From positions 1-64,000 of the forward strand of contig CAJUKV010000017.1 of the NCBI GenBank assembly GCA_910587305.1: DNA of 64,000 bases, read 5' to 3'. The notes beneath the pieces were generated by a model that saw only the letters and a program-made list of their open reading frames with translations, ran no database searches and was not told where the DNA came from. Shown here in pieces: positions 25,186-33,799 of this stretch; positions within the stretch are counted from its first letter, which is position 1, and the number at the start of each line of letters is the position of its first letter. The DNA is from an uncultured Lachnospiraceae bacterium. Its GTDB lineage: Bacteria; Bacillota; Clostridia; Lachnospirales; Lachnospiraceae. Both the position numbers and the translations under genes were made by a program.

Positions 25186-25330
25186 GTTACTATTCACGGC
25201 TCAGGAATGCGCACTTGCTGCGCATTCCGTGAGAACATGATGCAGGAGTGAGGGGCGATCTTTGCGTAGCAAAACTCGAAATATCGCCCCGAATGTTACT
25301 ATGAGCGGCCTTCAGGCCGTGAATAGTAAC
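25186..25330. mobile_element. MITE-like element, family A, copy 2 (145 bp)
   Basis: Ends GTTACTATTCACGGCTC and GGCCGTGAATAGTAAC; same length and nearly the same interior as 12276-12420. Flanking 8-mers (GGTAGTTC and GAAAGTTC) agree at six positions, so the target duplication is decayed or absent. The right end overlaps the 3' end of the transglutaminase gene and supplies its stop codon. Confidence 0.8.
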
Positions 25331-26247
25331 GAAAGTTCGGCTCCATGAGCGTGGTCTCCCACCAAAGGGCTGTTTAAAATTCTAAATTTTCTTTCCTGCT
25401 GCCACAGCTTACAGAGAGCATCAAAATTTTTATCCGGTTCTAAGAGCCATTCTGCCAGCTGATCCAATTCCTGCAATTCACACTCCGTCAGAGATGCGAG
25501 CCTTCCGTCTAAGTAAGCCGGCAGAAAGCTGTAGGTCAGTTCATGATTCATAAGCGCATGAAAATCATAAACCAGATAACGAACAAGTGCGGGAAGGCCG
25601 CAGGTTCCCAGACTGTCCGCAAATAAATACCGCTTTCCATCCGTTTTTCCCCTGCGCACATCCAGATAAGCCTTCGCGGTCCAGTCAAAGCGCTCATAGG
25701 GTATATCATATTGTGTAAGGGGCATACCCCCTTCCTCATAAAAGCCATCCGCATCAAAAGTAACCCATCTGCTTTCCTCTTTGCTGTAATACTGGTTAAT
25801 CCAGTGATCCATGCTGACGCCCTCCTTAAAGTAAGGCGCGAACCCGGCACGGCTCCTTGCAGGAATTCCCTTGGCTTTTAAGATTGCGCTCATAAGCACC
25901 GACACATAGCGGCAGGTCACCACCAGCTTATCCTCTACCTTCCTGTCCCTTACAAATCCTCTCCCATCCAAACGAAACAACTCCGCCGTAAGGGCCGGCG
26001 CCGTCAGGAAGACGTCGTCCTCACACCGCATACGATACCACGGATAGCGGTTCATATCGCCATACAAAAGATTCTCATTGGCATTTGTATTCCCCTCTTT
26101 TAAGGTTACCCTGTGTATCACCTGACTGCAAACCAGCCGGCCCATCACGGGAACCTCATCCGGCAGAGAGCGGAAGTAATCGCCGTAAAGACCCGCATAA
26201 GTGTAAGTCCCCGTCCTTTTGTAATGCTCCAAAACATCATTTTTCAC
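25312..26247 (-). CDS. Transglutaminase-like (cysteine protease fold) protein
   Basis: 311 residues from a GTG with GGAGGTGC upstream. The core has Cys in VTCRYVSVLMSAILKAKGIP, His in MDHWINQYY and Asp in WVTFDADG, a complete Cys-His-Asp triad at about 110-200. Function could be protein cross-linking, deamidation or proteolysis; no signal peptide is seen. The last five codons (LLFTA and stop) are provided by the family A element inserted at 25186-25330, so the original C-terminus has been altered. Confidence 0.82.
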   Translation of the reverse strand: MKNDVLEHYKRTGTYTYAGLYGDYFRSLPDEVPVMGRLVCSQVIHRVTLKEGNTNANENLLYGDMNRYPWYRMRCEDDVFLTAPALTAELFRLDGRGFVRDRKVEDKLVVTCRYVSVLMSAILKAKGIPARSRAGFAPYFKEGVSMDHWINQYYSKEESRWVTFDADGFYEEGGMPLTQYDIPYERFDWTAKAYLDVRRGKTDGKRYLFADSLGTCGLPALVRYLVYDFHALMNHELTYSFLPAYLDGRLASLTECELQELDQLAEWLLEPDKNFDALCKLWQQERKFRILNSPLVGDHAHGAELSLLFTA

Positions 26248-26552
26248 AAACCTGCACCTCCAAAACTTTTCCGGAACTTCTTTTTCCGGTCATGACCTTT
26301 AAACCTTTAACATTTTCAAAATATATTTTCTTCCCGGTACCAGTTTCAATATAACATCTTAAGACGCGATTTTCCCGATAATATATGCTCGTTTTTGTCC
26401 GGTTTAAAAATCCGTGCCATTTTAAGGTTATGCTTTATGGTTTTGCTTTATAGTTATTCTTTATGGCCATGCTTTTCATGGACTTTCCGATAAGTGCAAA
26501 GTTTGGGACCAAAGGTTCGCTTTGATTTTGCCGCTTCCATTTCCTGCCGTAT
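26248..26552. other. Non-coding gap, nothing recognised
   Basis: About 300 AT-rich bases between two minus-strand genes. I see repeated TTTATGG-type words but no hairpin with a T-run, no strong promoter and no dispersed repeat. Confidence 0.5.
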
Positions 26553-26783
26553 CTATTTCCTGCTTTCTTTGTTTTTTAAATGATCCCTTACCATTTTATC
26601 TATCGTATCGCGTGAAAGCGGATAGTGATATTCCTTTATGATTTTATCCGTATCGTATCCCAAATCCACCAGATGCCTTATCGCGCCCCCGTAGGCAAAA
26701 TCCTGTACAAAACTATGAAGCGCTTCATTAAAATATTGATTTTCCAAGTTTTTCCTCATTTCTGCGAGGTGAACGAAGTTCAC
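26553..26783 (-). CDS. Small conserved-looking hypothetical protein
   Basis: 76 residues, helical and charged (NLENQYFNEALHSFVQDFAY, YPLSRDTIDKMVRDHLK). The start is a GTG lying inside a perfect palindrome (GGTGAAC GAA GTTCACC, 26768-26784); an internal ATG nine codons on (MRKNLENQYF) is also possible. No family recognised with confidence. It lies just before a divergent Rpn-family gene. Confidence 0.5.
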   Translation of the reverse strand: MNFVHLAEMRKNLENQYFNEALHSFVQDFAYGGAIRHLVDLGYDTDKIIKEYHYPLSRDTIDKMVRDHLKNKESRK

Positions 26784-26976
26784 CTTTGCTTTATTTGCGC
26801 CCCGTCGCAGCGCTTTAGCAAATCCATCTATACTCTTTTTCCTGACGCTACTATGATGTTATTATGAAAACCCTGAAATTGCAAGCTCCTGATATAATAA
26901 TATAATAGGTTCGGATGTGATTGAAAAAATCCGGATTATATGGTAGTATGGAGATGCGCAAACGAAGAAAAGGCAG

Positions 26977-27804
26977 GTGGGGATATTGACAGCGACCAAA
27001 CAGCACCAGGAAGATTTACGGCGCCTGCGTGACTTACGGCCCATTGATGATGATTTTATGCGCTGCCTGTTCAAAGATAACATTCCACTGGCAGAATTTG
27101 TGCTACGGATTATCATAGATAAGCAGGATTTGATTATCACTGACTGTGAAACACAGAAGGATATGAAAAGGCTGGCCGGGGCGCGCTCTATTTGCCTGGA
27201 CGCATACGGAACAGATTCAGCCGGGAAAAGATACGACCTTGAAATCCAAAGGCAGGAAAAAGGAGCGGAACCGCACAGGGCAAGATACCATTCCAGCGTG
27301 ATGGATGTAGAGAATCTCCATTCCGGTCAGGAATTTAAAGAACTTCCGGACACTTATACCATCTTCATTATTGAGAAAGATTTTTACGGAAAGGGTGAAC
27401 CGGTTTACCCGATTGAGAGGATTAACCTTGTCACGGGTAAATCTTTTGAAGATGGAGAGCATATCTTGTATGTGAATGGAGAATATCGGGGAGAATCCAA
27501 TCTTGGAAAGCTTATGCACGATTTTAACTGTACACAGGCATCCGATATGAATTTTAAACTGATGGCAGACCGGACACGGTATCTGAAAGAAAATCCGAAG
27601 GGAGTGAGTGAGATGTGCCGCATCATGGAGGATATGAGAAATGAATCCCTAAAAGAGGGAATAAAAGAGGGAATAAGAGAAGGTATGAAAGAAGCCGCAC
27701 TCCGTATGTTAGCTGCCGGAAAATATGCCTTAGAAGAAATCGCGAATATTTCAGGACTTTCCCTCGAAGAAGTAAACCAGCTGAAAGCAGAGCGAAACGC
27801 ATAA
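26977..27804 (+). CDS. Rpn-family PD-(D/E)XK nuclease / transposase-like protein
   Basis: 275 residues. The PD-(D/E)XK core is visible as an Asp in SICLDAYGTDS and the E-x-Q of RYDLEIQRQEK (about 70-90), preceded by LRPIDDDFMRCLFKDN. The C-terminal part has the KEGIKEGIREGMKEA coil common in this family and ends with a short helical domain. Rpn proteins promote RecA-independent recombination in E. coli; many are defence-linked. The start is a GTG (26977) or, with AGGTGGGG at better spacing, the TTG at 26986. Confidence 0.8.
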   Translation: MGILTATKQHQEDLRRLRDLRPIDDDFMRCLFKDNIPLAEFVLRIIIDKQDLIITDCETQKDMKRLAGARSICLDAYGTDSAGKRYDLEIQRQEKGAEPHRARYHSSVMDVENLHSGQEFKELPDTYTIFIIEKDFYGKGEPVYPIERINLVTGKSFEDGEHILYVNGEYRGESNLGKLMHDFNCTQASDMNFKLMADRTRYLKENPKGVSEMCRIMEDMRNESLKEGIKEGIREGMKEAALRMLAAGKYALEEIANISGLSLEEVNQLKAERNA

Positions 27805-27840
27805 AGCGTTGTTATAGAGCCAGGAATCTTAAAAACAGAT

Positions 27841-27869
27841 TTGACAATCCAAAGGCCAGGCGATATAAT
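27841..27869 (+). promoter_or_regulatory. Consensus promoter of the tyrosine T-box leader
   Basis: TTGACA (27841-27846) and TATAAT (27864-27869) with a 17-base spacer: a perfect sigma-A consensus. It drives the T-box leader and whatever follows the tyrS remnant. Confidence 0.9.
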
Positions 27870-27875
27870 ATCACT

Positions 27876-28217
27876 AATTTCATACAAGTGATTGAAAAGC
27901 AATGATAAGAAGAAGTAGCATTTAAGCGGAACCAACCGACGCGTGCAAATATGACAGACGGCGCGCCGGACAGAAAGCAGCCGGTTGATGAAAGGAGCAG
28001 GGGAAACTTTATGTGAATACATCTTTGAGCTTCGCCCCAAACGAGCTTGACAGTTCTAGTAGGCTGCGACGGTTCCCGCACCCGTTAACGTGCTAGCGTA
28101 TAACCCCTGTTTTGTGATTGGGCGTACGCGAAGAGGTAAACAGTGTGAGCTGTTTATAAACATTAGGTGGTAACACGGGATTTAACTCTCGTCCTTTTGA
28201 TGGACGGGAGTTTTTTT
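27876..28217 (+). promoter_or_regulatory. T-box leader with tyrosine specifier
   Basis: A long leader ends in the T-box sequence AGGTGGTAACACGGG (28165-28179) and a terminator (AACTCTCGTCC, 28184-28194, with GGACGGGAGTT and seven T residues). The specifier loop GTGAATACATC puts the tyrosine codon TAC at 28018-28020. The UGGU bulge suits a tRNA with discriminator A, as in tRNA-Tyr. Uncharged tRNA-Tyr would favour antitermination. The regulated tyrS gene downstream is a remnant. Confidence 0.92.
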
Positions 28218-28220
28218 ATG

Positions 28221-28300
28221 CATAGGCCCGTGCAAAGGAAATATGCCACTAAAGTGGCGCACGGGCCGCGCGGCGAGTGGGGGGAGAAGCTTCCCATCGG
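28221..28300 (-). repeat. Structured repeat family C, copy inside the tyrS locus
   Basis: Hairpin GGCCCGTGC/GCACGGGCC (28224-28267) encloses AAAGGAAATATG and a GCCAC/GTGGC inner stem. A second weaker hairpin follows. The orientation is opposite to the copies at 13974 and 37928. It lies exactly between the T-box terminator and the first surviving tyrS codons. Confidence 0.75.
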
Positions 28301-28304
28301 GCTC

Positions 28305-28795
28305 CATGAATTTTTTTATCCTCTATTGCAGGCATATGATTCCGTCGCCATAGAAGCCGACCTTGAACTGGGTGGCACCGACCAGACCTTCAATATTCTT
28401 ATGGGACGCTCCCTCCAAAAAGATTGGGGCATGGAGCCCCAGGCCGCATTATTTATGCCCCTCTTAGAGGGGCTTGACGGTGTGGAGAAAATGAGCAAAA
28501 GCCTTGGAAATTATATTGGCATCAAGGAAGACGCAAGGATTATGTTTAAAAAAGTTATGGAAATTCCCGACCACCTCATCATCCGGTATTTTGAGCTGAC
28601 AACCGATACCCTTCCGGAGGATGTGGACGCCATAAAAGCGGCTTTGTGGCAAGTGGCAGCGAGTTTCGCCGCCTGCTGGGCCAGGGCGGTATCCGGCTCA
28701 ACAATGAAAAAATAAATTCCCCTGATACCGTCCTTAACACTGGCGATGTTCTGAAAATAGGAAAAAAGAAATTTGTAAGACTGAAAAAAAACTGA
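28305..28795 (+). pseudogene. tyrS: Tyrosyl-tRNA synthetase remnant
   Basis: The first part matches the middle of TyrRS: YPLLQAYDSVAIEADLELGG, TDQTFNILMGRSLQKDWGM, then the KMSKS signature in GVEKMSKSLGNYIGI. After AIKAAL near 28652 the frame changes and the S4 RNA-binding domain appears (EFRRLLGQGGIRLNNEKI, ending at 28795). Missing are the N-terminal Rossmann part with the HIGH-type motif (about 160 residues, replaced by a repeat) and about 90 residues between catalytic and S4 domains. It cannot be an active synthetase, so another tyrS must exist elsewhere. Confidence 0.88.
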
Positions 28796-28888
28796 AAAAT
28801 GCCGATTTGTATTGCGTTTTGCGTGAGAAGAAAATATAATAAATTTATTGTAACTATTAAATTTTTATAAAGAATGGAGAAACAGCTA

Positions 28889-29413
28889 ATGAAAAGACTG
28901 GAGGACTACGTGCGGAGTATACCGGATTTTCCCGAAGAAGGTATTATTTTCCGCGACGTAACTAGCGTACTGCAGGACCCGGACGGGCTGACGCTGGCCA
29001 TTGATTCCCTGAAAGAAAAGCTGAAAGATATCGATTTTGATATCATTGCAGGGACCGAGTCAAGAGGCTTTATCTTTGGCGTGCCGGTGGCATATGCGCT
29101 TCACAAGGCTTTTGTTCCCATCCGTAAAAAGGGCAAGCTTCCCCGGGAAACCATTTCCGAGAGCTATGATCTGGAATACGGCAGCGCAACCATTGAGATG
29201 CACCGGGATGCTATTAAGCCTGGGGATCGTGTTGTACTGATTGACGATCTGATTGCAACGGGCGGCACCATCGAAGCCAGTATCCGCATGATTGAGGCCC
29301 TTGGAGGAAAGGTGGAAAAAATTGTCTTTCTGATGGAGCTGGCCGGGTTAAAAGGCCGGGAACGGCTAAAAGACTATGATGTGGACAGCGTCATTATTTA
29401 CGAGGGCAAGTGA
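28889..29413 (+). CDS. apt: Adenine phosphoribosyltransferase
   Basis: 174 residues from ATG 28889 (MKRLEDYVRSIPDFPEEGII). The FPEEGIIFRDVT segment, ESRGFIFG, RKKGKLPRE and the PRPP loop VVLIDDLIATGGT are all present. Reaction: adenine + PRPP to AMP + diphosphate, purine salvage. The ATG at 28889 has GGAGA eight bases upstream; that GGAGA overlaps the alternative ATG at 28874. It lies beside a purine permease gene, consistent with salvage. Confidence 0.95.
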   Translation: MKRLEDYVRSIPDFPEEGIIFRDVTSVLQDPDGLTLAIDSLKEKLKDIDFDIIAGTESRGFIFGVPVAYALHKAFVPIRKKGKLPRETISESYDLEYGSATIEMHRDAIKPGDRVVLIDDLIATGGTIEASIRMIEALGGKVEKIVFLMELAGLKGRERLKDYDVDSVIIYEGK

Positions 29414-29585
29414 TACTCTACTTACATGCAAAAGATAATTTGTCCCACAGTTTATTCTTTATTGAATGGATGAGCCGTTACGCCATTTATCCTTTATATT
29501 GCAACGGATAAGCTGTTACGCATTTTATCTCTATGTTCATCAACAAACCAGATAACATAACACATCACCGCAGGAGGAGATAGAA

Positions 29586-30944
29586 ATGTTAGAAAAATAT
29601 TTTAAACTGAAAGAAAACAACACAACCGTCAGGACAGAAGTCATGGGCGGTCTCACCACCTTTATGACCATGGCATATATTTTAGCGGTCAATCCTTCTC
29701 TTTTGTCCGCCGCGGGCATGGATAAAACGGCAGTTTTGATGGCTACGGCACTGGCATCCTTTGTAGGAACCCTCTTAATGGCGCTGCTTGCAAATTATCC
29801 CTTTGCACTGGCGCCCGGCATGGGACTTAACGCTTACTTTGCTTTCACCGTATGCGGAGCGATGGGCTACTCCTGGCAGGTAGCGCTGGCCGCCGTATTT
29901 GCGGAAGGAATTATTTTTATCATTCTCTCCCTTACCAATGTGCGCGAGGCAATCTTTAATGCTATCCCGCTCACTTTGAAAAAGGGTGTAAGCGCAGGTA
30001 TCGGGCTCTTTATTGCCTTTATCGGCCTTCAGGGAGCGCATCTTGTAGTTGCAAACTCCTCCACATTAGTAAGCTATGTGGACTTCGCCGGAGAATTTCA
30101 CACCAAAGGCATCTGCGCGATTCTTGCACTGATCGGATTGTTTATCACCGCTGTTCTCTACATAAAAAATGTAAAAGGCTCCATCTTAATCGGTATTCTC
30201 GCTACATGGGTGCTGGGTATGCTCTGCCAGGCAGTCGGTATTTATACAATAGATGCTGAAAACGGCTTCTACTCCCTGTATCCCGCTTTGGGTATGACAG
30301 ATCTGTCCGCACTTTCCCTGACCTTTGGGCAGGTAGTTAAGGCGGATTTTTCAGGTGTAAATATTATCAATTTCATTGTTGTACTCTTTGCATTCCTTTT
30401 TGTAGATATGTTTGATACTCTGGGAACCTTAATCGGTGTTGCAACCAAAGCGAATATGCTGGACAAAAACGGTAAACTTCCTCGAATTAAACAGGCGCTG
30501 CTTGCGGACGCTATTGCAACCAGCGCAGGCGCGGTATTTGGTACCTCCACCACCACTACCTTCGTAGAAAGCTCCTCCGGCGTGGCTGCAGGCGCAAGAA
30601 CAGGTCTTGCCTCCGTGGTAACCGGCCTGCTGTTTTTGGTATCCATTTTCCTGTCTCCAATCTTCTGTGCAATTCCGGGATTTGCAACAGCTCCCGCGCT
30701 GATTTTTGTAGGCTTCTTAATGGTAACCGTTGTTGCGGATATTAATTTTAACGATTTGACAGAGGCTGTTCCCACTTATCTGTGTATTTTGGCTATGCCT
30801 TTAATGTACAGCATATCGGAAGGAATTGCCATTGGCGTTATCTCTTATGTGGTTATCAATATGATTTGCGGTAAGTCTAAGAAAATTACGCCTCTTATGT
30901 ACGTGCTTGCAGTATTGTTTGTCTGCAAATATATATTCCTGTAG
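29586..30944 (+). CDS. NCS2/AzgA-type guanine-hypoxanthine-adenine permease
   Basis: 452 residues with 12-14 hydrophobic segments. Family motifs: GLTTFMTMAYILAVNPSLLS near the N-terminus, ALAPGMGLNAYFAF, the DMFDTLGTL segment (about 275) and GTSTTTTFVESSSGVAAGAR. This is the AzgA/PbuG group of proton-coupled purine uptake systems. AGGAGGAG precedes the ATG. It lies 170 bases after apt on the same strand; together they import and salvage purine bases. No purine riboswitch is seen in between. Confidence 0.92.
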   Translation: MLEKYFKLKENNTTVRTEVMGGLTTFMTMAYILAVNPSLLSAAGMDKTAVLMATALASFVGTLLMALLANYPFALAPGMGLNAYFAFTVCGAMGYSWQVALAAVFAEGIIFIILSLTNVREAIFNAIPLTLKKGVSAGIGLFIAFIGLQGAHLVVANSSTLVSYVDFAGEFHTKGICAILALIGLFITAVLYIKNVKGSILIGILATWVLGMLCQAVGIYTIDAENGFYSLYPALGMTDLSALSLTFGQVVKADFSGVNIINFIVVLFAFLFVDMFDTLGTLIGVATKANMLDKNGKLPRIKQALLADAIATSAGAVFGTSTTTTFVESSSGVAAGARTGLASVVTGLLFLVSIFLSPIFCAIPGFATAPALIFVGFLMVTVVADINFNDLTEAVPTYLCILAMPLMYSISEGIAIGVISYVVINMICGKSKKITPLMYVLAVLFVCKYIFL

Positions 30945-31021
30945 ACTGTTCTAAAGGATATCAAAGACAGGCTCTATGCGAGTCGGCTATTAAATTTAAT
31001 TAACAAATTAAAATATTGAAT

Positions 31022-31090
31022 TAAAAGCGGGCGCTGTCTTGCCTATTTCCGGTTTTTTTGGGAAATATTGCAGACAGCGCCTGCTTTTAC
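31022..31090. terminator. Long hairpin between convergent genes
   Basis: TAAAAGCGGGCGCTGTCTTGC pairs with GCAGACAGCGCCTGCTTTTA around an inner GGTTTTTTTGG loop region. It lies 80 bases after the permease and 45 bases after the RloB-like gene on the other strand, so it probably serves both. Confidence 0.75.
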
Positions 31091-31134
31091 TGACATAAGG
31101 TCTGTTCTTGGAGCACACCTAACGCTTGTGACAA

Positions 31135-31911
31135 TTATTTTTTCATCTCTTCAATCAGCCTGCCAACCGAAGTCCCTAACTCGTTTACTATTTTATAAGA
31201 ATCTTCACAATACGTTTTTGCCTGCTTAACGGCAGTATCTATTAAAGGAAGAAATTTTTCAAATTTTAACTTACTCCCCTTTACATAACCATCCGCATTC
31301 TTTGAAACTAATATTTCTAAATATTTCTTATTTGTTGAAACATCTGAAAATAATTGGTGCCTTAAATTCTTCCTGTTTTCAAGAAGCATTTCCGGCGCAT
31401 ATTGTTTTATATTAGGGAAATGCATTAGCAGCCACAATTCAAAGTTAGGATTCGACATCACCACTTTAATTCCATGCTGAGCGCATAAACTGAAAATCTC
31501 CTTCAAAGCTTCTGTCAATTTTCTGTAATCTCTGTCGAAAATAACACACACCTGATCTATCTTCTCATCAAAATCATCCCATTTGCAGTTCTCTTTCCAT
31601 TTATCCTCCGGAATATGATTTCCCTCTAAATCAATACGTCCCATTTGAAATAGACATGCTTTTACCAATTGCATTGGATGACTTAGTGTTTCCTGACCTT
31701 CTTGTTTTTCTACTACTTCAATATATACGTCATTCTTTATGTTTAGTTCCACTTTATTGTTTCTGACGCCATAAAAATACGATTCCTCTGTAGCTCCTTC
31801 AGAAACACAATAAAAACGAATTCTGGGCTTTACCGTCCCTGCTTCATCCGTATAATCGAATATTTTCGGAGTCCTTAAATTTAATTTTTCCAAGCCTATT
31901 CTTTCCCCCAC
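31135..31911 (-). CDS. RloB-like TOPRIM-type protein
   Basis: 258 residues. VSEGATEESYFYGVRNN (about 34-50), VCVIFDRDYRKLTEALK (about 122-138) and SNPNFELWLLMHFPNIKQY (about 152-170) follow the RloB pattern, with the acidic EG...E and DxD residues of a TOPRIM-like nuclease fold. Its start overlaps the end of the RloA-like ATPase gene by 16 bases. RloA/RloB-type pairs occur in restriction and abortive-infection loci (AbiL-like). The expected role is a nuclease triggered by the ATPase; this is inference. Confidence 0.82.
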   Translation of the reverse strand: MGERIGLEKLNLRTPKIFDYTDEAGTVKPRIRFYCVSEGATEESYFYGVRNNKVELNIKNDVYIEVVEKQEGQETLSHPMQLVKACLFQMGRIDLEGNHIPEDKWKENCKWDDFDEKIDQVCVIFDRDYRKLTEALKEIFSLCAQHGIKVVMSNPNFELWLLMHFPNIKQYAPEMLLENRKNLRHQLFSDVSTNKKYLEILVSKNADGYVKGSKLKFEKFLPLIDTAVKQAKTYCEDSYKIVNELGTSVGRLIEEMKK

Positions 31912-33263
31912 ACATATTCAAAATCTTTAAATACCGGGACTGCACCGTATCTTCCGGCAAGATAATCCTTTGACACTACTTTATCGTATCTGATTTTAAA
32001 TTTTTCTAATGTGTACAACTTTGTATTATTATCTTGTTCCTTTTCCGCAAACCATATTTCATCTCTTCTCAGAATATTTAGATCCATTAAATTTGATTCA
32101 TGGGTAGTAATGATCATCTGCGTATTTTTTTTCGCTGAAAACTTCAAAAAAGTCTCCACAAACTTAATTGTCATTTGTGGGTGAAGGCTGCGATCTAATT
32201 CATCTACAACAAACACTTTATCCTCATCATCACTTAAAATCACGTCTAATAATTCTATCACTCTCTGTGTTCCGTCAGATTCTTCCCCATATTCATATTT
32301 ACTCTCGTCTGCTCCATGTTGGAACATTAACTTTGCAATTCTTTCAGCCCCTTCCTCACCATAGTCCAGCTCAAATAATGTATTCCCCAAATTAAGAATA
32401 CCTTTTGACGGGGTACGAGCATGGCAATTGGGTTTACGAAGAAATTTTTCTGCCAATGATTCGTCCTGAAAATATTCTCTAAATGCTGTCTCATTTATTG
32501 CCCGCATACTGTAATCTGTTATACCAGTATCCAAATACTCTAAAATATTCACTAATTTTTTGTTATCGCTATTGAATAGAAAATAGCTTGCACCTATTTT
32601 AGTTTCCGGATAAATCACAATTAACTTATATTGGAACCAATCAAATACTTTTCTAAAGACCTCAAAATCCTCCTCTTCCATTTTTCTTCTTTTTATTTCA
32701 TGTAAAAGTAAAGTAGTGTTGATACGATTAGCATCTTTTATAAAAAAGTGAAACTGTTCTCTGTTTTCCCCGGTATGAAACAAATTCTCATTAAAATAGT
32801 ATTGGTTATTTTCTACTGTTCTTTCAAAAATGACGTCTTCTTCCGTAGATTTTAACTCATACAGCCATTCCGAAAGAACAGCGCCTTCCTTTAAATTCAC
32901 AGTAAAACCATATGCAAAGCATCTTTCGGCAATTGTAAATTCATATTCAAATAAAGTAGGCTTATCGGCATTGGCGTTATTGCTCCGACAGAATTTATCA
33001 CTAAAATCTATACCTTCCATCGTATTTAAAACAATCTTCTTTCCTGCTTCTATTGCCCGGATTAAATTTGTTTTACCAGATGCATTTGCACCATATATTG
33101 ATGAGAATTTTAGCACCTTCCGCTCTTTATAGCGAATAACTCTTTCTTTATGTTGTTCCGTACGCCCTGCATAAAGATGATATTCCGTAGAAAGAACATC
33201 TCCCTTTTCATTTGCTTTATATCCAAATGACATAAAATTAGATATTGTAAATCTCATTAGCAT
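31896..33263 (-). CDS. RloA-like AAA ATPase (ABC-type, AAA_15)
   Basis: 455 residues beginning MLMRFTISNFMSFGYKANEK, an SMC/RecF-like start. Walker A is GANASGKTN (about 59-67), Walker B VFVVDELDRSLHP (about 355-367) and the switch histidine TTHESNLMDL. Between them is a long variable region. It encodes the sensor/motor half of a two-gene pair with the RloB-like protein, translationally coupled by overlap. No restriction-modification genes are beside it, so the pair probably acts alone. Confidence 0.85.
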   Translation of the reverse strand: MLMRFTISNFMSFGYKANEKGDVLSTEYHLYAGRTEQHKERVIRYKERKVLKFSSIYGANASGKTNLIRAIEAGKKIVLNTMEGIDFSDKFCRSNNANADKPTLFEYEFTIAERCFAYGFTVNLKEGAVLSEWLYELKSTEEDVIFERTVENNQYYFNENLFHTGENREQFHFFIKDANRINTTLLLHEIKRRKMEEEDFEVFRKVFDWFQYKLIVIYPETKIGASYFLFNSDNKKLVNILEYLDTGITDYSMRAINETAFREYFQDESLAEKFLRKPNCHARTPSKGILNLGNTLFELDYGEEGAERIAKLMFQHGADESKYEYGEESDGTQRVIELLDVILSDDEDKVFVVDELDRSLHPQMTIKFVETFLKFSAKKNTQMIITTHESNLMDLNILRRDEIWFAEKEQDNNTKLYTLEKFKIRYDKVVSKDYLAGRYGAVPVFKDFEYVWGKE

Positions 33264-33284
33264 AGTCGTTCTCCCATCTTACCT

Positions 33285-33386
33285 GGGAACTGTAAATAAA
33301 TAACTTTTGCAAGTTGCGCAGGATTTTTTCATGGCGCTATCAGAGAAAAAGACAAGCAAATAGCAAAGTTATTTATTTACGGTTCC
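33285..33386. mobile_element. MITE-like inverted-repeat element upstream of the RloA-like gene
   Basis: GGGAACTGTAAATAAATAAC (33285-33304) and its near-complement GTTATTTATTTACGGTTCC (33368-33386) bound a 102-bp element. The interior contains TTGCGCAGGATTTTTTCATGG, similar to repeat family E. It lies 20 bases upstream of the ATPase start, so it probably sits in the promoter or leader of the pair. Confidence 0.65.
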
Positions 33387-33799
33387 TTACATAATTGATA
33401 AACAGGCGCCAATTTATCCGCAAAAAAATAAAATACCTACGATTTTTTCTCTGTTTTGCATTATTTTATGGCAGTATAGTTCTAATTATACTATTAATTT
33501 AAAAAACAGCAAGAGATTTTTTCACTATTTATGTCCCAACAGGAATATAATTTACCCTCATTCCACACTTTCAATATCTCTTAATCCATTTTCTCATAGA
33601 AATTCTCTTTGCACTTACAGCAAAATTCGTAAGAACATATATATTCCGCCAAGAATGAATCCACCCCTACGTCAAAGACGAACGCTTCTATTCACGTTTT
33701 TTTGTAAAAATGGAAATATAGTTTTCATGGATAATATTTTATCCCATAAAAAATATTGCTTTTTACTGTTGAGCAAACTATACTGATAATATCACAAAT
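33387..33799. other. AT-rich non-coding gap
   Basis: About 410 bases between the RloAB pair and the PHP phosphatase gene, transcribed away from each other. No open frame, repeat or hairpin is convincing. It must hold both promoters, but none matches consensus well. Confidence 0.5.

Noticed and set aside
29414..29585. Purine riboswitch before the purine permease gene
   Set aside because: The conserved loops and three-way junction sequence of the purine aptamer are not present; only short repeated words around GCCGTTACGCC and GCTGTTACGC are seen.
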